Below, piece after piece: positions 1-10,140 of a stretch of DNA of 64,000 nt; positions within the stretch are counted from its first letter, which is position 1, and each line of letters opens with the position of its first letter. The DNA is from Cordylochernes scorpioides (Eukaryota; Arthropoda; Arachnida; Pseudoscorpiones; Chernetidae). The stretch covers positions 11,489,408 to 11,553,407 of the forward strand of contig CP092870.1 of assembly GCA_030710605.1 (NCBI GenBank). The letters are read 5' to 3'. The position numbers and the translations under genes are program-made. The notes under the pieces are model-generated. The model saw nothing but the letters and a program-made list of their open reading frames with translations. It searched no databases and was not told the origin of the DNA.

Positions 1-15
1 GCAAACATCCAATCC

Positions 16-278
16 TGTTACGCAAACTTTGACTTTAATCATCATCGATGCTACGTCACCACTATGACGTTACTACTTCCAACTTCTACCTTCAAACTTG
101 CTGTTATGTTTATCGCTAGCTTGTCTTAACAATATATGTAAATGGAACAAGTCGTTCCTTGAATAAATATATATTTGTTTTTATCTAAAGGGATGTCCTC
201 GTAACTACAACATACGTGAGTACAAAAACAACCAGAAATCCTCAAAAAGAATAATCGTATTTTGCTAAGCCTATATCA
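16..278 (+). repeat. 5' LTR of left Copia element
   Basis: This 263-bp LTR runs from TGTTACGC to CTATATCA and matches 4362-4624 with few differences. An AATAAA at about 162 could serve as a polyadenylation signal. A tRNA primer site starts three bases after its end. Confidence 0.92.
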
Positions 279-281
279 ATT

Positions 282-299
282 TGGTAGCAGAGCGTGGTT
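282..299 (+). other. Primer binding site, initiator tRNA-Met type
   Basis: The 18 bases TGGTAGCAGAGCGTGGTT are complementary to the 3' end of metazoan initiator tRNA-Met as I know it (ending ...CTCTGCTACCA). They begin three bases after the 5' LTR, where minus-strand DNA synthesis of an LTR element is primed. The right-arm copy at 48825-48842 is identical. Confidence 0.8.
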
Positions 300-400
300 T
301 GGGCGCGCGAATTGGACTAACCGCCAATTGATCCATTTAAATCAAAAAGAAATAAATAATTGGACTAACCGCCAATTTAGAAAGAAAAAGTTGAATAAAA

Positions 401-1297
401 ATGGATACATATAACTTAGCAAAAATCGAACAGTTAACAGAAAATAACTATACAACGTGGTCCATGAAAATGGAAGCAATTCTAGATTCAAAAGATCTCT
501 TCGAGGACGTAATTGTTAATGACGAGCCAGATTTCACAAAAAATAAACTAGAATATGATATTTGGAAGAAAAAGAATCGGGAAGCATACAGCCTAATAAT
601 ATTGTCACTTTCGGATGACTTAACAATCATCTTTCGAGGCGATAAAAGGGCCAAAAGAATTTGGTACGACATAAAGAAAAGGTTTGAAGGATCTCTAGAA
701 AATAAAAGCATAGACCTAATGTTGGATCTAGCCAGACTAAAATTGAACCCAAATGAAAATGTTAACATGTATATTGTACGAGCACAGAAACTGGCACAAG
801 AGATCACCCAGCTAGGAAAGACGGTAACAGAAAGAGAACTTGTACGATACATTGTTGAAGGACTCACACCTAACTTTGACACGATCGCAGCAGCACTGTC
901 AATAAACAGAGAAATCTCCTTACCAGACTTGAGACAAGCTCTACTGGATTTCGAGAAGAAAAGACAGGACAGAAGCAAAAATCATGAAAATGCTTTCAGA
1001 TCATCAGGCAACCAACTCAAAGAAAAGTCATGCTTCATTTGCAAAAGAAAAGGACATTTCAAGAAAGACTGTTGGTTCAACCCTAACAACAAAGGAAATC
1101 AAAATAATACAACAAACAAAAATAACATGGCCAGTACAAGGAACTACCATAAAGGACCAAAACAAAACAAAGACATTACAGATCAGCAATCCAAGAACAA
1201 ACGGAGGAACCATCCCAACGAAGAGACTCCACTTCAGAATACGCACTACATGCAAGCACAAGGGAGGAACGCCCGACGACTCAGGACGTGTGGATAA
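401..1297 (+). CDS. Copia gag-like nucleocapsid protein, left copy
   Basis: This 298-residue ORF is the Gag part of the Copia element, which builds the cytoplasmic particle that packages element RNA. The N-terminal ~190 residues have the Copia Gag look, starting MDTYNLAKIEQLTENNYTTW. A CCHC zinc knuckle (CFICKRKGHFKKDC, C-x2-C-x4-H-x4-C) lies near residue 211, followed by an Asn/Lys-rich tail. The ATG follows the primer site by about 100 bases. The frame runs past the start of protease, which is read one frame over, so either a programmed frameshift or a lesion separates Gag from Pol. The protein is identical to the right-arm copy at 47827-48723. Confidence 0.88.
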   Translation: MDTYNLAKIEQLTENNYTTWSMKMEAILDSKDLFEDVIVNDEPDFTKNKLEYDIWKKKNREAYSLIILSLSDDLTIIFRGDKRAKRIWYDIKKRFEGSLENKSIDLMLDLARLKLNPNENVNMYIVRAQKLAQEITQLGKTVTERELVRYIVEGLTPNFDTIAAALSINREISLPDLRQALLDFEKKRQDRSKNHENAFRSSGNQLKEKSCFICKRKGHFKKDCWFNPNNKGNQNNTTNKNNMASTRNYHKGPKQNKDITDQQSKNKRRNHPNEETPLQNTHYMQAQGRNARRLRTCG

Positions 1298-2091
1298 TTG
1301 ATTCTGCGTGCACAAGCCACATGACTTCCCATGGTGAATGGATTGAGCACAAGACGGAGGAGAGAAGAAGCATACAAGTGGCGGAAGAAGGGAGACACAT
1401 CGAATCTGCCTCATCAGGATTAATCCAAGCTACTGTACAAGGTAAGGACAAACTTAAAAACGCTGTAACCCTGCATAATGTCCTCCATGTACCACACCTG
1501 AAAGGAAATCTAATGTCCATTCCAAGCGTAGTAAGAAGAGGGAACTCTGTTCTTTTGAATTCTGAAGGAGCATACATATACTCTTCTGATGACAAGCTAA
1601 TAGGAACAGGCAACTTTGATGGTAACATGTACACATTGAATCTATCACGTTTATCTGAATCAACTCATGTTCCAAACGAACATTGCTTGATTTCAAAGGA
1701 CAATTCTAGGACTGCATGGCACAGAAGGTTAGGACATCCTAGTGACAACAAATTAGACCTGATTTTGAAGAACAATCTTCTAAAAGGCTTGGACTCTATA
1801 AATGGTGCCCTTGATCAATGTGACGCTTGCTTATTGGGAAAAATGACTAAAGTACCCTATGTTCACACAGATAGCAATCAGGAAAGCTACCCCTTTGAAG
1901 CCATTTATGTCGATCTCTGTGGTCCAATGAGAATAAACTCCTTGGGCGGAAGTAAATATTTATTGACCATCGTAGATGGATTTTCTAGGAGAATATTTGT
2001 AGAATTTCTCAGCAGCAGAAGTTTTGAAGAAGTTTATTGTAAAGAGAGAAAACGAGCTAAACTCAAAACTAAAACGACTTGGAACAGATAA
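1288..2091 (+). pseudogene. Copia protease and N-terminal integrase, frameshifted
   Basis: This frame begins with the protease active-site region (WIIDSACTSHMTS, residues 2-14). It continues into the zinc-binding GAG-pre-integrase region (HRRLGH, then CDACLLGK) and the first integrase catalytic Asp (YVDLCGPM). It runs out of frame near position 2020, where the alternative frame at 2024-2803 picks up the integrase core. There is no ATG; the listed start is a GTG inside the polyprotein. The same frameshift is in the right arm, so it predates the duplication. Confidence 0.88.
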
Positions 2092-2803
2092 CGGAACAGA
2101 ATTTATCAATAAAAACCTTGAAACCTTCATAGAATCCAAAGGAATTAAACATGAACTAACTACACCGTACACCCCAAGAAGCAATGGGAGAGTTGAAAGA
2201 GCTAACAGAACACTATTAGACAAAGGCCGAACACTTCTGGCAGACTCCCAATTACCCCTACACTTCTGGGCAGAAGCTGTGAATACAGCTGCATATCTGT
2301 ACAATCTAACTCCCACAACCAATGACCCAGACACTACCCCTATGGAAAAATGGAAAGGTAAAAAGCCATCCGTCTCTCACATCATGAGATTTGGTTGTGA
2401 AGTCTTCTATAAACTCGAGAATCATCAAAGACACAAACTAGAAGCTAAATCTAAGAGAGGAATATTTGTAGGATATTCAAGATGCAGAAGAGCTTATCGA
2501 GTATTTGATATCACAGCGAGAGTCATTCTTGAAACCGCAGACATTCACTTCAGAGAGAACAATAATGTCATTTCGGAAGAAAAACAAAGTGATAATAATA
2601 CAGACACTGACACATATTTCTTCATTCAGGAGGATGAACATCTGGACAATCATGTTCTATCAGATGTTGATATTGAAGAGCCAGCACCAGATACCATGAT
2701 CAACAGACAGACAGAGTCAAGTGAATCAGACAGACCACAAAGAACTCGAACAATACCTAAAAGATTCGATGACTATGTTCTGGGTTATGGCTACTATGAA
2801 TGA
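2024..2803 (+). pseudogene. Copia integrase core and C-terminal part, frameshifted
   Basis: The integrase core continues in this frame with the second catalytic Asp (LGTDNGTEF) and the Glu (GRVERANRTL). It then shows the RGIFVGYS box typical of the Copia integrase C-terminus and an acidic Ser/Thr/Gln-rich linker before reverse transcriptase. It ends at 2803 out of frame with the RT segment. Integrase would insert the element cDNA into chromosomes; here it is split over two frames and not functional. Confidence 0.87.
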
Positions 2804-4352
2804 AACCATTCCGAAAGACTATGATGAAGCCATCGCATGCGAAGACAAGAAACATTGGGAGAACGCAATGCTTGAGGAAATACAGAACATGTACTCGCAT
2901 CAAGTATGGGAACTGGTTCCTAGACCTGTAAACGCTAAAGTTGTCAAAAGTAAATGGGTGTTCAAAATATCTAAAGACCAAGAAAACAAAAACAATACTT
3001 ACAAAGCTAGACTTGTTGCAATGGGATACAACCAAATCCCATGAAGAGATTACAACGAAAGTTTCAGCCCTGTAATTAAAAATGCCACCCTCAGGACTAT
3101 TCTGTCAATGGCAGCAACAAAAGATTCAGTCATTAAACTATTTGATGTGAAAGCAGCCTATCTAAATGGAAACATTGAAAGCACAATATTCATGGAACAA
3201 CCTGCTGGATTTGTTCAAGACAGAAACAAAGTTTGCAAACTCAACAAAAGTATTTACTGTCTACCTCAATCCGGAAGATCGTGATATGAGAGATTCAGTC
3301 AAGTATTTCATGACTGTGGACTGGAAAAACTTAAATCTGATCCTTGCCTATTTAAATGGAAGAATGAAGACAAATACTTCTATGTAGGAATATATGTTGA
3401 TGACTTTATCACTGTCTCAGATTCAGAAGACACCTCAAACAGATTCATCAATAAATTGAGACATCACCTGGAAATAAAGGATGTAACATGTAAAGGCATG
3501 TTTTTGGGAATCAAGATCATACAAGACAAGGAGGGAATTTCGCTACAGCAAAGCCACTATGTACAACAAATATTGCAGAAATATGGAATTGAAAATTGTA
3601 AGGAAGTTCCAACACCAGGTTCCAAAGAAATCAATTTGGACAATCATATTGAAGATGACAATTGTGATCAGCACACTTACCAAGAAGCCCTTGGAATGTT
3701 AATGTTTCTAGCTGTTAACACCAGACCCGAAATCGCTTACATCACTAGCAAACTTTCACAGTACTCCAGACAACCAAAACAGATGCACTGGACAGCAATC
3801 AAAAGAGTGATGAGATACCTACGAGGAACAATTGACCTCGGAGTGAAATTTGAAAGAGGGAAGACTGGAATCCTGAAGCCTTACACCGATGCCAGCTGGT
3901 CGACCACCCATGATGGAAAATCCTACGGCGGATATGTATTGAAGCTCGGCGAAGCAACTATAGACTGGAAAAGTAGTAAACAACCACTCGTCGCCCTCTC
4001 CACAATGGAAGCGGAATTGATAGCTGCTTGTGAAAGCTGCTGTCAAATCAAGTGGATAATAAACCTGTTACGAGAGCTGGAAGAATGGAATTTCATGGAA
4101 AAACCAACTGCGATCTATACAGACAGTCAGTCATTGATCAACTGGATCTCCAGCCCTAAACAAAGCAGTCGCTGTAGACATATCAACAGAAATTACCACT
4201 TCTTGAGAGACTGTTATGAATCCAGAGACATCTGCCTTCTGTACAAGCCATCCCAGGACCTGGAGGCGGATATCTTCACAAAGGACCTATCCCGAGACCA
4301 GATGAAGAAACACCTGGAGAGCCTCAGCATCGTGGGAATAAAAACAAAGTAA
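2721..4352 (+). pseudogene. Copia reverse transcriptase and RNase H, two stop codons
   Basis: One frame carries RT fingers (KWVFKISKD, KARLVAMGYNQ), the SIYCLPQSGRS segment, the catalytic YVDD (IYVDDFITVSD near 3395) and RNase H (TDASWSTTHDGKSYGG, ALSTMEAELIAA, YTDSQSLINW). It ends just before the polypurine tract. TGA codons interrupt it at 3042 and at 3282. The first is private to this copy. The second replaces the Trp codon usual after QSGRS and is shared with the right arm. From 3456 to 4352 the frame is open for 298 codons. Confidence 0.9.
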
Positions 4353-4361
4353 GGAGGGAAT

Positions 4362-4624
4362 TGTTACGCAAACTTTGACTTTAATCATCATCGATGCTAC
4401 GTCACCACTATGACGTCACTACTTCCAACTTCTACCTCCAAACTTGCTGTTATGTTTATCGCTAGCTTGTCTTAACAATATATGTAAATGGAACAAGTCA
4501 TTCCTTGAATAAATATATATTTGTTTTTATCTAAAGGGATGTCCTCGTAACTACAACATACGTGAGTGCAAAAACAACCAGAAATCCTCAAAAAGAATAA
4601 TCGTATTTTGCTAAGCCTATATCA
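4362..4624 (+). repeat. 3' LTR of left Copia element
   Basis: This 263-bp direct repeat of 16-278 is preceded by the purine tract aaggagggaat. It differs from the 5' LTR at a handful of positions, for example agtgcaaaa against agtacaaaa, which shows the insertion is not recent. Confidence 0.92.
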
Positions 4625-6180
4625 ATTCCCTACTGAATCTATACTTGTCTACCTTCTCGATAATTTTTTCCCGGTCCCTTGAAAAATACTCGATAAGTTG
4701 AAAAAAATCAGTATTAATTGGTCCACTCGGTAAGTTGAAGTTGAAGGAATAGTATCTTGCCACAAACGAAGATTTGTAAATAATTGTATTTAGCGAATGT
4801 ACCCGGCTTCGCACAGTTTTTATCCAAGTAAAAGTTTGCCTAACGAACATTTGTTAAAACGATTCTAGAAAACATCTAATTCACCTATATATAAATATAA
4901 ATATGGTTATATGCGTTTAAATATATTTTTGAGACACATAATTTTTGAAAACATTTATTATATTTTAAATAAGATATTGTCACTTTTGTGAATTTGATAA
5001 TTAATTATTTATTTTTTCTCAATGTGAATTATATATATTAATTTAAAATTTCATTTTTGTTATCATCATCACATACAATGTAATTTTTTTATATAAACAA
5101 ACGATAATAAACATCAAAAATTAGGGGCTCAAAATTCATTTATTATGGTTAGCAGCTCCGTAAATAAAGATATTTTCACAACAACAATTAAAGTAGCATC
5201 ATCATTTTTATAAAACAACAGCAAATTAAATTAACAATGTAAAAATATATTTTATCATTACATTTTAACATTTAACACAAAATCGTTACAATTTTTTCTT
5301 TAAATATATATTAATATTGAAATGCCAAGTTTTTTTACGTCATTGGAATATTATATTACTAAATTCTCAAATTAAATTTATTATACTTGGAAAACATTTT
5401 AAGCATTGTTACAATCTTTACAATCTATATAGATAATACCATAACAGAGTTTTCCATTGTAAAGTCCTAAGCTATCTCCTCCGAAGATTCTGAACTACAC
5501 ATAACGATCTATATACCAAAATTTTCGTTATTTTTTTCTTCGTATGTTAGTTCTGTTTTTATTTTCCTAATGTTAACAGTTATTTTTATTTTTTAATTTA
5601 ATCTATTTTACAATCTAGATTTTTTGCATTTATCATCATCAATTCCTTTGTTTTGAAAGCGCGTTCTTTTTATTCTAACATTTATTTCTTTTATATTTCT
5701 TTATATTGTATAATATTACTAATAAAGCGAAAACCAAAGGTATATAGCTATATATTTATAATATATTTATCATTTTTCTTTTTTTGAGGAAATTATATAT
5801 CTTTTATACAAGATAATAAGATTACTTTGCAACATTGTTTATGCAATGATTATTTAAATTATCAAGATCTTTAAAAATATTTACATTAATTACATAAGAG
5901 GAAAAAAAGGTATAGATGATTATTTTTTTTCGCCTAAATATTTTTTTCCAACTCTGAAGTGAAACTAAGATTTTTAAAAACCTTTGTGCATAAAAATTTT
6001 GAATAATGTTGTCATGTAGTTTGATTGTTGACAAAAATCTTTGAAGAATTTATATATTTAAAAAAATATTTTATCTAAACCTTCCAAGGACAAACAATAT
6101 TAATTTTAAATTTCCTGAAATATTTAAATATATATACTCTAAGCATTTCACGAATAATTTACAAGTCATTTAATTATTTA
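4625..6180 (+). other. AT-rich non-coding tract of the duplicated segment
   Basis: I see no gene here. The first ~170 bp are related, in inverse orientation, to 33725-33870 (shared ctcgataagttgaa and ccggtcccttgaaaaatac). The tract reappears at 10141-11700 and inverted at 43373-44499 plus 38770-39140. Its short ORFs, for example 5822-6034 minus, are AT-rich and look fortuitous. Confidence 0.7.
4790..4862 (-). mobile_element. Degenerate Helitron 3' end
   Basis: Read on the minus strand, this shows the Helitron-type end seen elsewhere in the window: aggcaaacttttacttgg, a GC-rich stem-loop remnant (gtgcgaagccgggtac) and a terminal CTAA before T. The stem is partly eroded compared with 33884-33924. 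The copies at 10306-10378 and near 44278-44340 match it. Confidence 0.5.
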
Positions 6181-6189
6181 AATTATTAC

Positions 6190-6540
6190 AAAATTGTTAC
6201 AAAAAAATAGAAAAGCCTTTATTAAGGACTTGCCCCATATAGATTCTCCCAATTGGGTAAGATAATAATCATCTTGTGTTATTTACATAGAAATTGAACT
6301 GGCTTTACTCTTCGTCTCAAAGTCATTCACTTGTTGACTGTTCCTTACATAATGATGATCTAAAAAATTTATAATAAGCTATTGCCTTAGATTTATTTGC
6401 TGATATTTTTGAAAGCAATACGTAGGGTGAAATGTTGGTACATTTAATTTGTTGATATAGGGCCTTCCTCTCTGCATCAAGGGATGTACAATTAAGCAGG
6501 TAATGGGGGAGTTCTTCAGTCACACAGTGTACATATTAAG
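6190..6540 (-). pseudogene. LINE 3' end with C-terminal zinc knuckle, left copy
   Basis: The minus strand encodes a LINE-like C-terminus (EELPHYLLNCTSLDAERKAL) that resembles the C-x2-C-x9-H-x4-C knuckle following RNase H in I-type LINEs. The intact knuckle (CTLCDKEITEELPHYLLNC) survives in the right-arm copy. Here a short deletion next to cacacagtgt removes part of it and breaks the frame. No reverse transcriptase is attached, so this is a severely 5'-truncated relic. Confidence 0.6.
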
Positions 6541-6745
6541 TTTTTGGCCTCAACGTCAGAGCATGTTTTTTTTTTAAGACTGTTTTTCACCTTTCTACAG
6601 CCAGCCAGCTAGCTGGGATATTAAAAATATGTTAATTTTGTTACATTAATTTTTTTTTTTGTATTCCAATAAGGAAAGATTCCAATAACGAAAGAAATAA
6701 AATTGGATACAATAATTCATTTTTAAAAATTAATAAATTCGGAAT

Positions 6746-6939
6746 TAAACACAAGGTAATAAGACCAAATTCAAATAAATAAATAGTGTGTGATATTTAA
6801 ATAACAGGGTTGATACCATCTTCAAACCAAAGTTTGTCATGTTTCAGTATTTTTGTCCTGAAGATGGTAACAACGCTGTTACCAAAATGTCACACACTTA
6901 TTTATTTATTTGGATACAGTCTTATTACCTTTTGTTTAT
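6746..6939. repeat. Fold-back element FB1, left copy
   Basis: This ~190-bp imperfect inverted repeat begins taaacacaaggtaataagacc and ends with its reverse complement. The arms carry the tract aaataaataaatagtgtgtgac and the motif gaagatggtaacaacgctgttacc. On the plus strand CTGAAGA (6858-6864) precedes a self-complementary GGTAACA...TGTTACC. There is no ORF. The right-arm copy is 37946-38140 and a relative is at 7231-7424. Confidence 0.85.
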
Positions 6940-7230
6940 AATCTATAACCCAAATTTTACCTTATCAAATTCTAAATTATTCAATACAAATTTTTGCTAC
7001 TAAATATTTTGCAATGCAATTAATAAGTGATTTTCGGACATAGAAATATACCCACTTTGACATTTTAAAACATCTTGTTTTGTTTTCTAACTGCTTCTCA
7101 AATGATAATTTATCCATGTTGAAATTCAATCCTCTTATTATATAATTTATTAAATTGTGAGGAATAAAGGTTCATAACTTTTCATTTCTTAATCAACAAG
7201 ATGATAAGGCACAATTTGGATTATAGATTT

Positions 7231-7424
7231 TAAACCCATGGTAATAATACCAAATCTAAATAAATAAATAGTGTGTGATGTTTCAGTAACAGCATTGTTA
7301 CCATCTTCAGACAAAAGTACTGACAAAAGTATCATTCAGTACTTTTGTTTGAAGATGGTAACAACGCTGAAACGTCACACACTATTTATTTATATGGATT
7401 TGGTTTTATTACCTTGTGTTTATA
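7231..7424. repeat. Fold-back element FB2, left copy
   Basis: This is an imperfect inverted repeat of the same family as 6746-6939, with ends taaacccatggtaataatacc and accttgtgtttata. It has a short central palindrome of aaaagtact motifs. On the minus strand CTGAAGA (7304-7310) is followed by a GGTAACA/TGTTACT stem and GAAAC (GAAA at 7281-7284), a hammerhead-like arrangement. The right-arm copy is 37462-37655. Confidence 0.85.
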
Positions 7425-7520
7425 ATCAACAAGATGTTTTAATGGTAGTTCCACAACATATTGAGTGGGAAGTACGGTAAGTAAGTTACGGTAAGTAAAA
7501 ATTAAAAAATTAAAAAAAGA

Positions 7521-7593
7521 TGCCGAAACCTGGGATCGAACCAGGGACCTTTAGATATTCAGTTTAACGCTCTCCTAACTGAGCTATTTCGGC
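7521..7593 (-). tRNA. tRNA-Phe (GAA), left copy, probably degenerate
   Basis: A 73-nt cloverleaf reads from GCCGAAATAGCTCAGTTAGG to GGTTTCGGCA on the minus strand. The acceptor stem is fully paired, the TTCGATC B box is present and the loop CTGAATA carries anticodon GAA. Base 37 is T where Phe tRNAs usually have G, as in the other copy. The anticodon stem is TTAAA against TCTAA, so one pair is lost compared with TTAGA at 37293-37365, while the T stem is fully paired. A downstream T run could end Pol III transcription. Confidence 0.85.
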
Positions 7594-7805
7594 TTATTTT
7601 ATTTATTTTTATAGAAGCTTCTATCTTTATAATTATGTATATTTTCAAAAAGTCAATTCACACCTCTTCTCTGGAGACCATGGGAATACTGACTAATTCA
7701 TTATGCTAACATAATTATAAATACAAGTATCAGAGTCATCAACAATTCTGTCATCGTTTGCTTTTGTGAATGGAATAAATACCCAAATAGGGCCATTTCT
7801 TATAA

Positions 7806-7876
7806 GCATCAGTGGTTCAGTGGTAGAAAGCTCGCCTGCCACGCGGGCGGCCCAAGTTCGATTCCCGGCCGATGCA
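7806..7876 (+). tRNA. tRNA-Gly (GCC), left copy, T stem damaged
   Basis: The 71-nt sequence runs from GCATCAGTGGTTCAGTGG to CCCGGCCGATGCA, with anticodon GCC in TGCCACG. The B box GTTCGATTC is intact. The T stem 5' strand is CCAAG against CCCGG, so two pairs are broken. A long T run follows at once, fit for Pol III termination. The same gene plus ~45 downstream bases occurs at 37010-37080 and 51188-51258, each time beside a Helitron 5' end. It may be a pseudogene or the head of a tRNA-derived repeat. Confidence 0.8.
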
Positions 7877-7920
7877 TTTTTTTTTTTTTTTACAATTTTT
7901 GAAACTCATTTATATTATTA

Positions 7921-8284
7921 TCCCTATATATATAAAGTCAGCGTATGTATGTATGTTTGTCAACTATACACGTCCACAATACATAACTAATCTGACTGAA
8001 ATTTTAACAGTATATAAAGTAGAATCTGGAAAAACTCTTAGTGAAAATTTCAGGTCTCTATCCCGAATATCCGTCGTATTATTTGCAAATTTGCTCTTTT
8101 GCTCACGCCTCTAGCGGTGAAAATGGGGGGTAATACCAGCTGACCTAATGTACATGTAAAGTTTGGAATGGGACGTTTCACAAGATTGACATCCATGGCT
8201 CCAATTTATAATTGTAACGAATAGTATTTGAATAAAAACATTTAATCGGGTAAAACCCGGGCGTTGCCCGGGTCATTCGGCTAG
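7921..8284 (+). mobile_element. Short non-autonomous Helitron, left copy
   Basis: The element starts TCCCTATATATATAAAGTC after an A. It ends with the stem-loop aacccgggcgttgcccgggt, about ten bases before a terminal CTAG, as Helitrons do. No Rep/helicase ORF is present, so it would depend on a helper. The 3' flank here is A rather than the usual T. The right-arm copy is 36605-36968, and the same 3' end family is at 35100-35154. Confidence 0.75.
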
Positions 8285-8934
8285 AAATGCAGTTTTTTGT
8301 GAGGTCCATTAAATGAATTTATCCCTTTTATGTTATCTTATTTTCTATATTGAAAAGTAAATAAATATGAAAAAAAATTAAAAATGTTTAAGAATATTAT
8401 TAAAAAAGAATCATGAAGATATTTTAAAGGAGTCCTTTAGGGATGTCTGTTTTTGCACTTATGATTCCAGAGTTACATGGTCCAGTGGGCCGTATGAAAA
8501 TCGAGTTGTTCATATAAAAACATGTTTTAAAAATGCTATTTTCTTTTAATGTAATCTATATAGCTTGAAATAAATAAAAATAATGGCTGCTTGAACTCGG
8601 TCGCATGTGACATTTTACAGGTAAATTGGGACAGCTGACATTCCCCCCAACCCAACCCACTGATAAATAGGCAATAAGGAATGGGAAAAGATCCCAGTAG
8701 ACGCGAATTCGCGTTGGTAGCCTACAATTTTATGTTAATTTTTAGAAATCAGGGACATGAATTCGCATCCTTTAAGCTTGACACCCTATAAGTGAGGATA
8801 TGAATTTGCGTTATATGGGTTCAAAATGTTTCGTTGCTCGCATCTATAATACCTTTTAATAGTAAAGTTGTAAGTAAACATCAATCGTCGAAATTTGCAT
8901 TTTAAAATGGTTGAATTATCAGAAGTGGTGAATA
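8285..8934 (+). other. Unique-looking non-coding end of the left arm
   Basis: There is no gene or recognisable element here apart from the tract catctataatacctttta at about 8839-8860, which matches the 5' end of the Helitron at 35640-36048. The arm breaks off inside that Helitron. The same sequence is at 35956-36604 in reverse. Confidence 0.65.
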
Positions 8935-8971
8935 AGATTCAGAAGACACCTCAAACAGATTCATCAATAAA

Positions 8972-9868
8972 TTGAGACATCACCTGGAAATAAAGGATGT
9001 AAAATGTAAAGGCATGTTTTTGGGAATCAAGATCATACAAGACAAGGAGGGAATTTCGCTACAGCAAAGCCACTATGTACAACAAATATTGCAGAAATAT
9101 GGAATTGAAAATTGTAAGGAAGTTCCAACACCAGGTTCCAAAGAAATCAATTTGGACAATCATATTGAAGATGACAATTGTGATCAGCACACTTACCAAG
9201 AAGCCCTCGGAATGCTAATGTTTCTAGCTGTTAACACCAGACCCGACATCGCTTACATCACTAGCAAACTTTCACAGTACTCCAGACAACCAAAACAGAT
9301 GCACTGGACAGCAATCAAAAGAGTGATGAGATACCTACGAGGAACAATTGACCTCGGAGTGAAATTTGAAAGAGGGAAGACTGGAATCCTGAAGCCCTAC
9401 ACCGATGCCAGCTGGTCGACCACCCATGATGGAAAATCCTACGGCGGATATGTATTGAAGCTCGGCGAAGCAACTATAGACTGGAAAAGTAGTAAACAAC
9501 CACTCGTCGCCCTCTCCACAATGGAAGCGGAATTGATAGCTGCTTGTGAAAGCTGCTGTCAAATCAAGTGGATAATAAACCTGTTACGAGAGCTGGAAGA
9601 ATGGAATTTCATGGAAAAACCAACTGCGATCTATACAGACAGTCAGTCATTGATCAACTGGATCTCCAGCCCTAAACAAAGCAGTCGCTGTAGACATATC
9701 AACAGAAATTACCACTTCTTGAGAGACTGTTATGAATCCAGAGACATCTGCCTTCTGTACAAGCCATCCCAGGACCTGGAGGCGGATATCTTCACAAAGG
9801 ACCTATCCCGAGACCAGATGAAGAAACACCTGGAGAGCCTCAGCATCGTGGGAATAAAGACAAAGTAA
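8972..9868 (+). pseudogene. Copia RT C-terminus and RNase H, truncated copy
   Basis: An open stretch of 298 codons encodes the end of RT (MRHHLEIKDVKCKGMFLGIK) and the whole RNase H domain (TDASWSTTHDG, ALSTMEAELIAA, YTDSQSLINW, EADIFTKDL). It lacks everything upstream, including the catalytic YVDD, because the copy begins at 8935. It therefore cannot be a working polyprotein despite being uninterrupted. Confidence 0.88.
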
Positions 9869-9877
9869 GGAGGGAAT

Positions 9878-10140
9878 TGTTACGCAAACTTTGACTTTAA
9901 TCATCATCGATGCTACGTCACCACTATGACGTCACTACTTCCAACTTCTACCTTCAAACTTGCTGTTATGTTTATCGCTAGCTTGTCTTAACAATATATG
10001 TAAATGGAACAAGTCGTTCCTTGAATAAATATATATTTGTTTTTATCTAAAGGGATGTCCTCGTAACTACAACATACGTGAGTACAAAAACAACCAGAAA
10101 TCCTCAAAAAGAATAATCGTATTTTGCTAAGCCTATATCA
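9878..10140 (+). repeat. Copia 3' LTR, third copy
   Basis: This 263-bp LTR is identical in layout to 4362-4624 and again follows the purine tract aaggagggaat. The flank attcc and the next ~1.7 kb match the AT-rich tract after the left element. Confidence 0.92.

Larger units (their letters stand above)
16..4624 (+). mobile_element. Decayed Ty1/Copia LTR retrotransposon, left-arm copy
   Basis: The element has two 263-bp LTRs (TGTTACG...ATATCA), a tRNA primer site, and gag, protease, integrase, reverse transcriptase and RNase H in Copia order. The polypurine tract aaggagggaat lies directly before the 3' LTR. Flanks are aatcc and attcc, a target duplication with one mismatch. The coding region is broken by frameshifts near 1290, 2020 and 2800 and by TGA codons at 3042 and 3282, so it cannot make a full polyprotein. 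The right-arm copy is also exactly 4609 bp with the same flanks, so both derive from one insertion that was later duplicated. Confidence 0.93.
1..8934 (+). repeat. Left arm of a large inverted duplication
   Basis: The whole segment reappears in reverse complement at 35956-49123 in the same order: Copia element, AT-rich tract, LINE tail, two fold-back elements, tRNA-Phe, tRNA-Gly, Helitron. The first 15 bases also match the far end of the right arm, so the arm extends beyond the window start. Without the Copia insertion and its duplicated target, the right arm is about 8940 bp against 8934 bp here. Homology stops at the sequence gtggtgaata, where the left arm switches into Copia sequence. Confidence 0.95.

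Noticed and set aside
5822..6034. 70-aa ORF conserved in both arms
   Set aside because: Conserved only because the arms are recent duplicates. It is Lys/Asn/Ile-rich as expected of AT-rich non-coding DNA and is broken in the third copy by a small indel.
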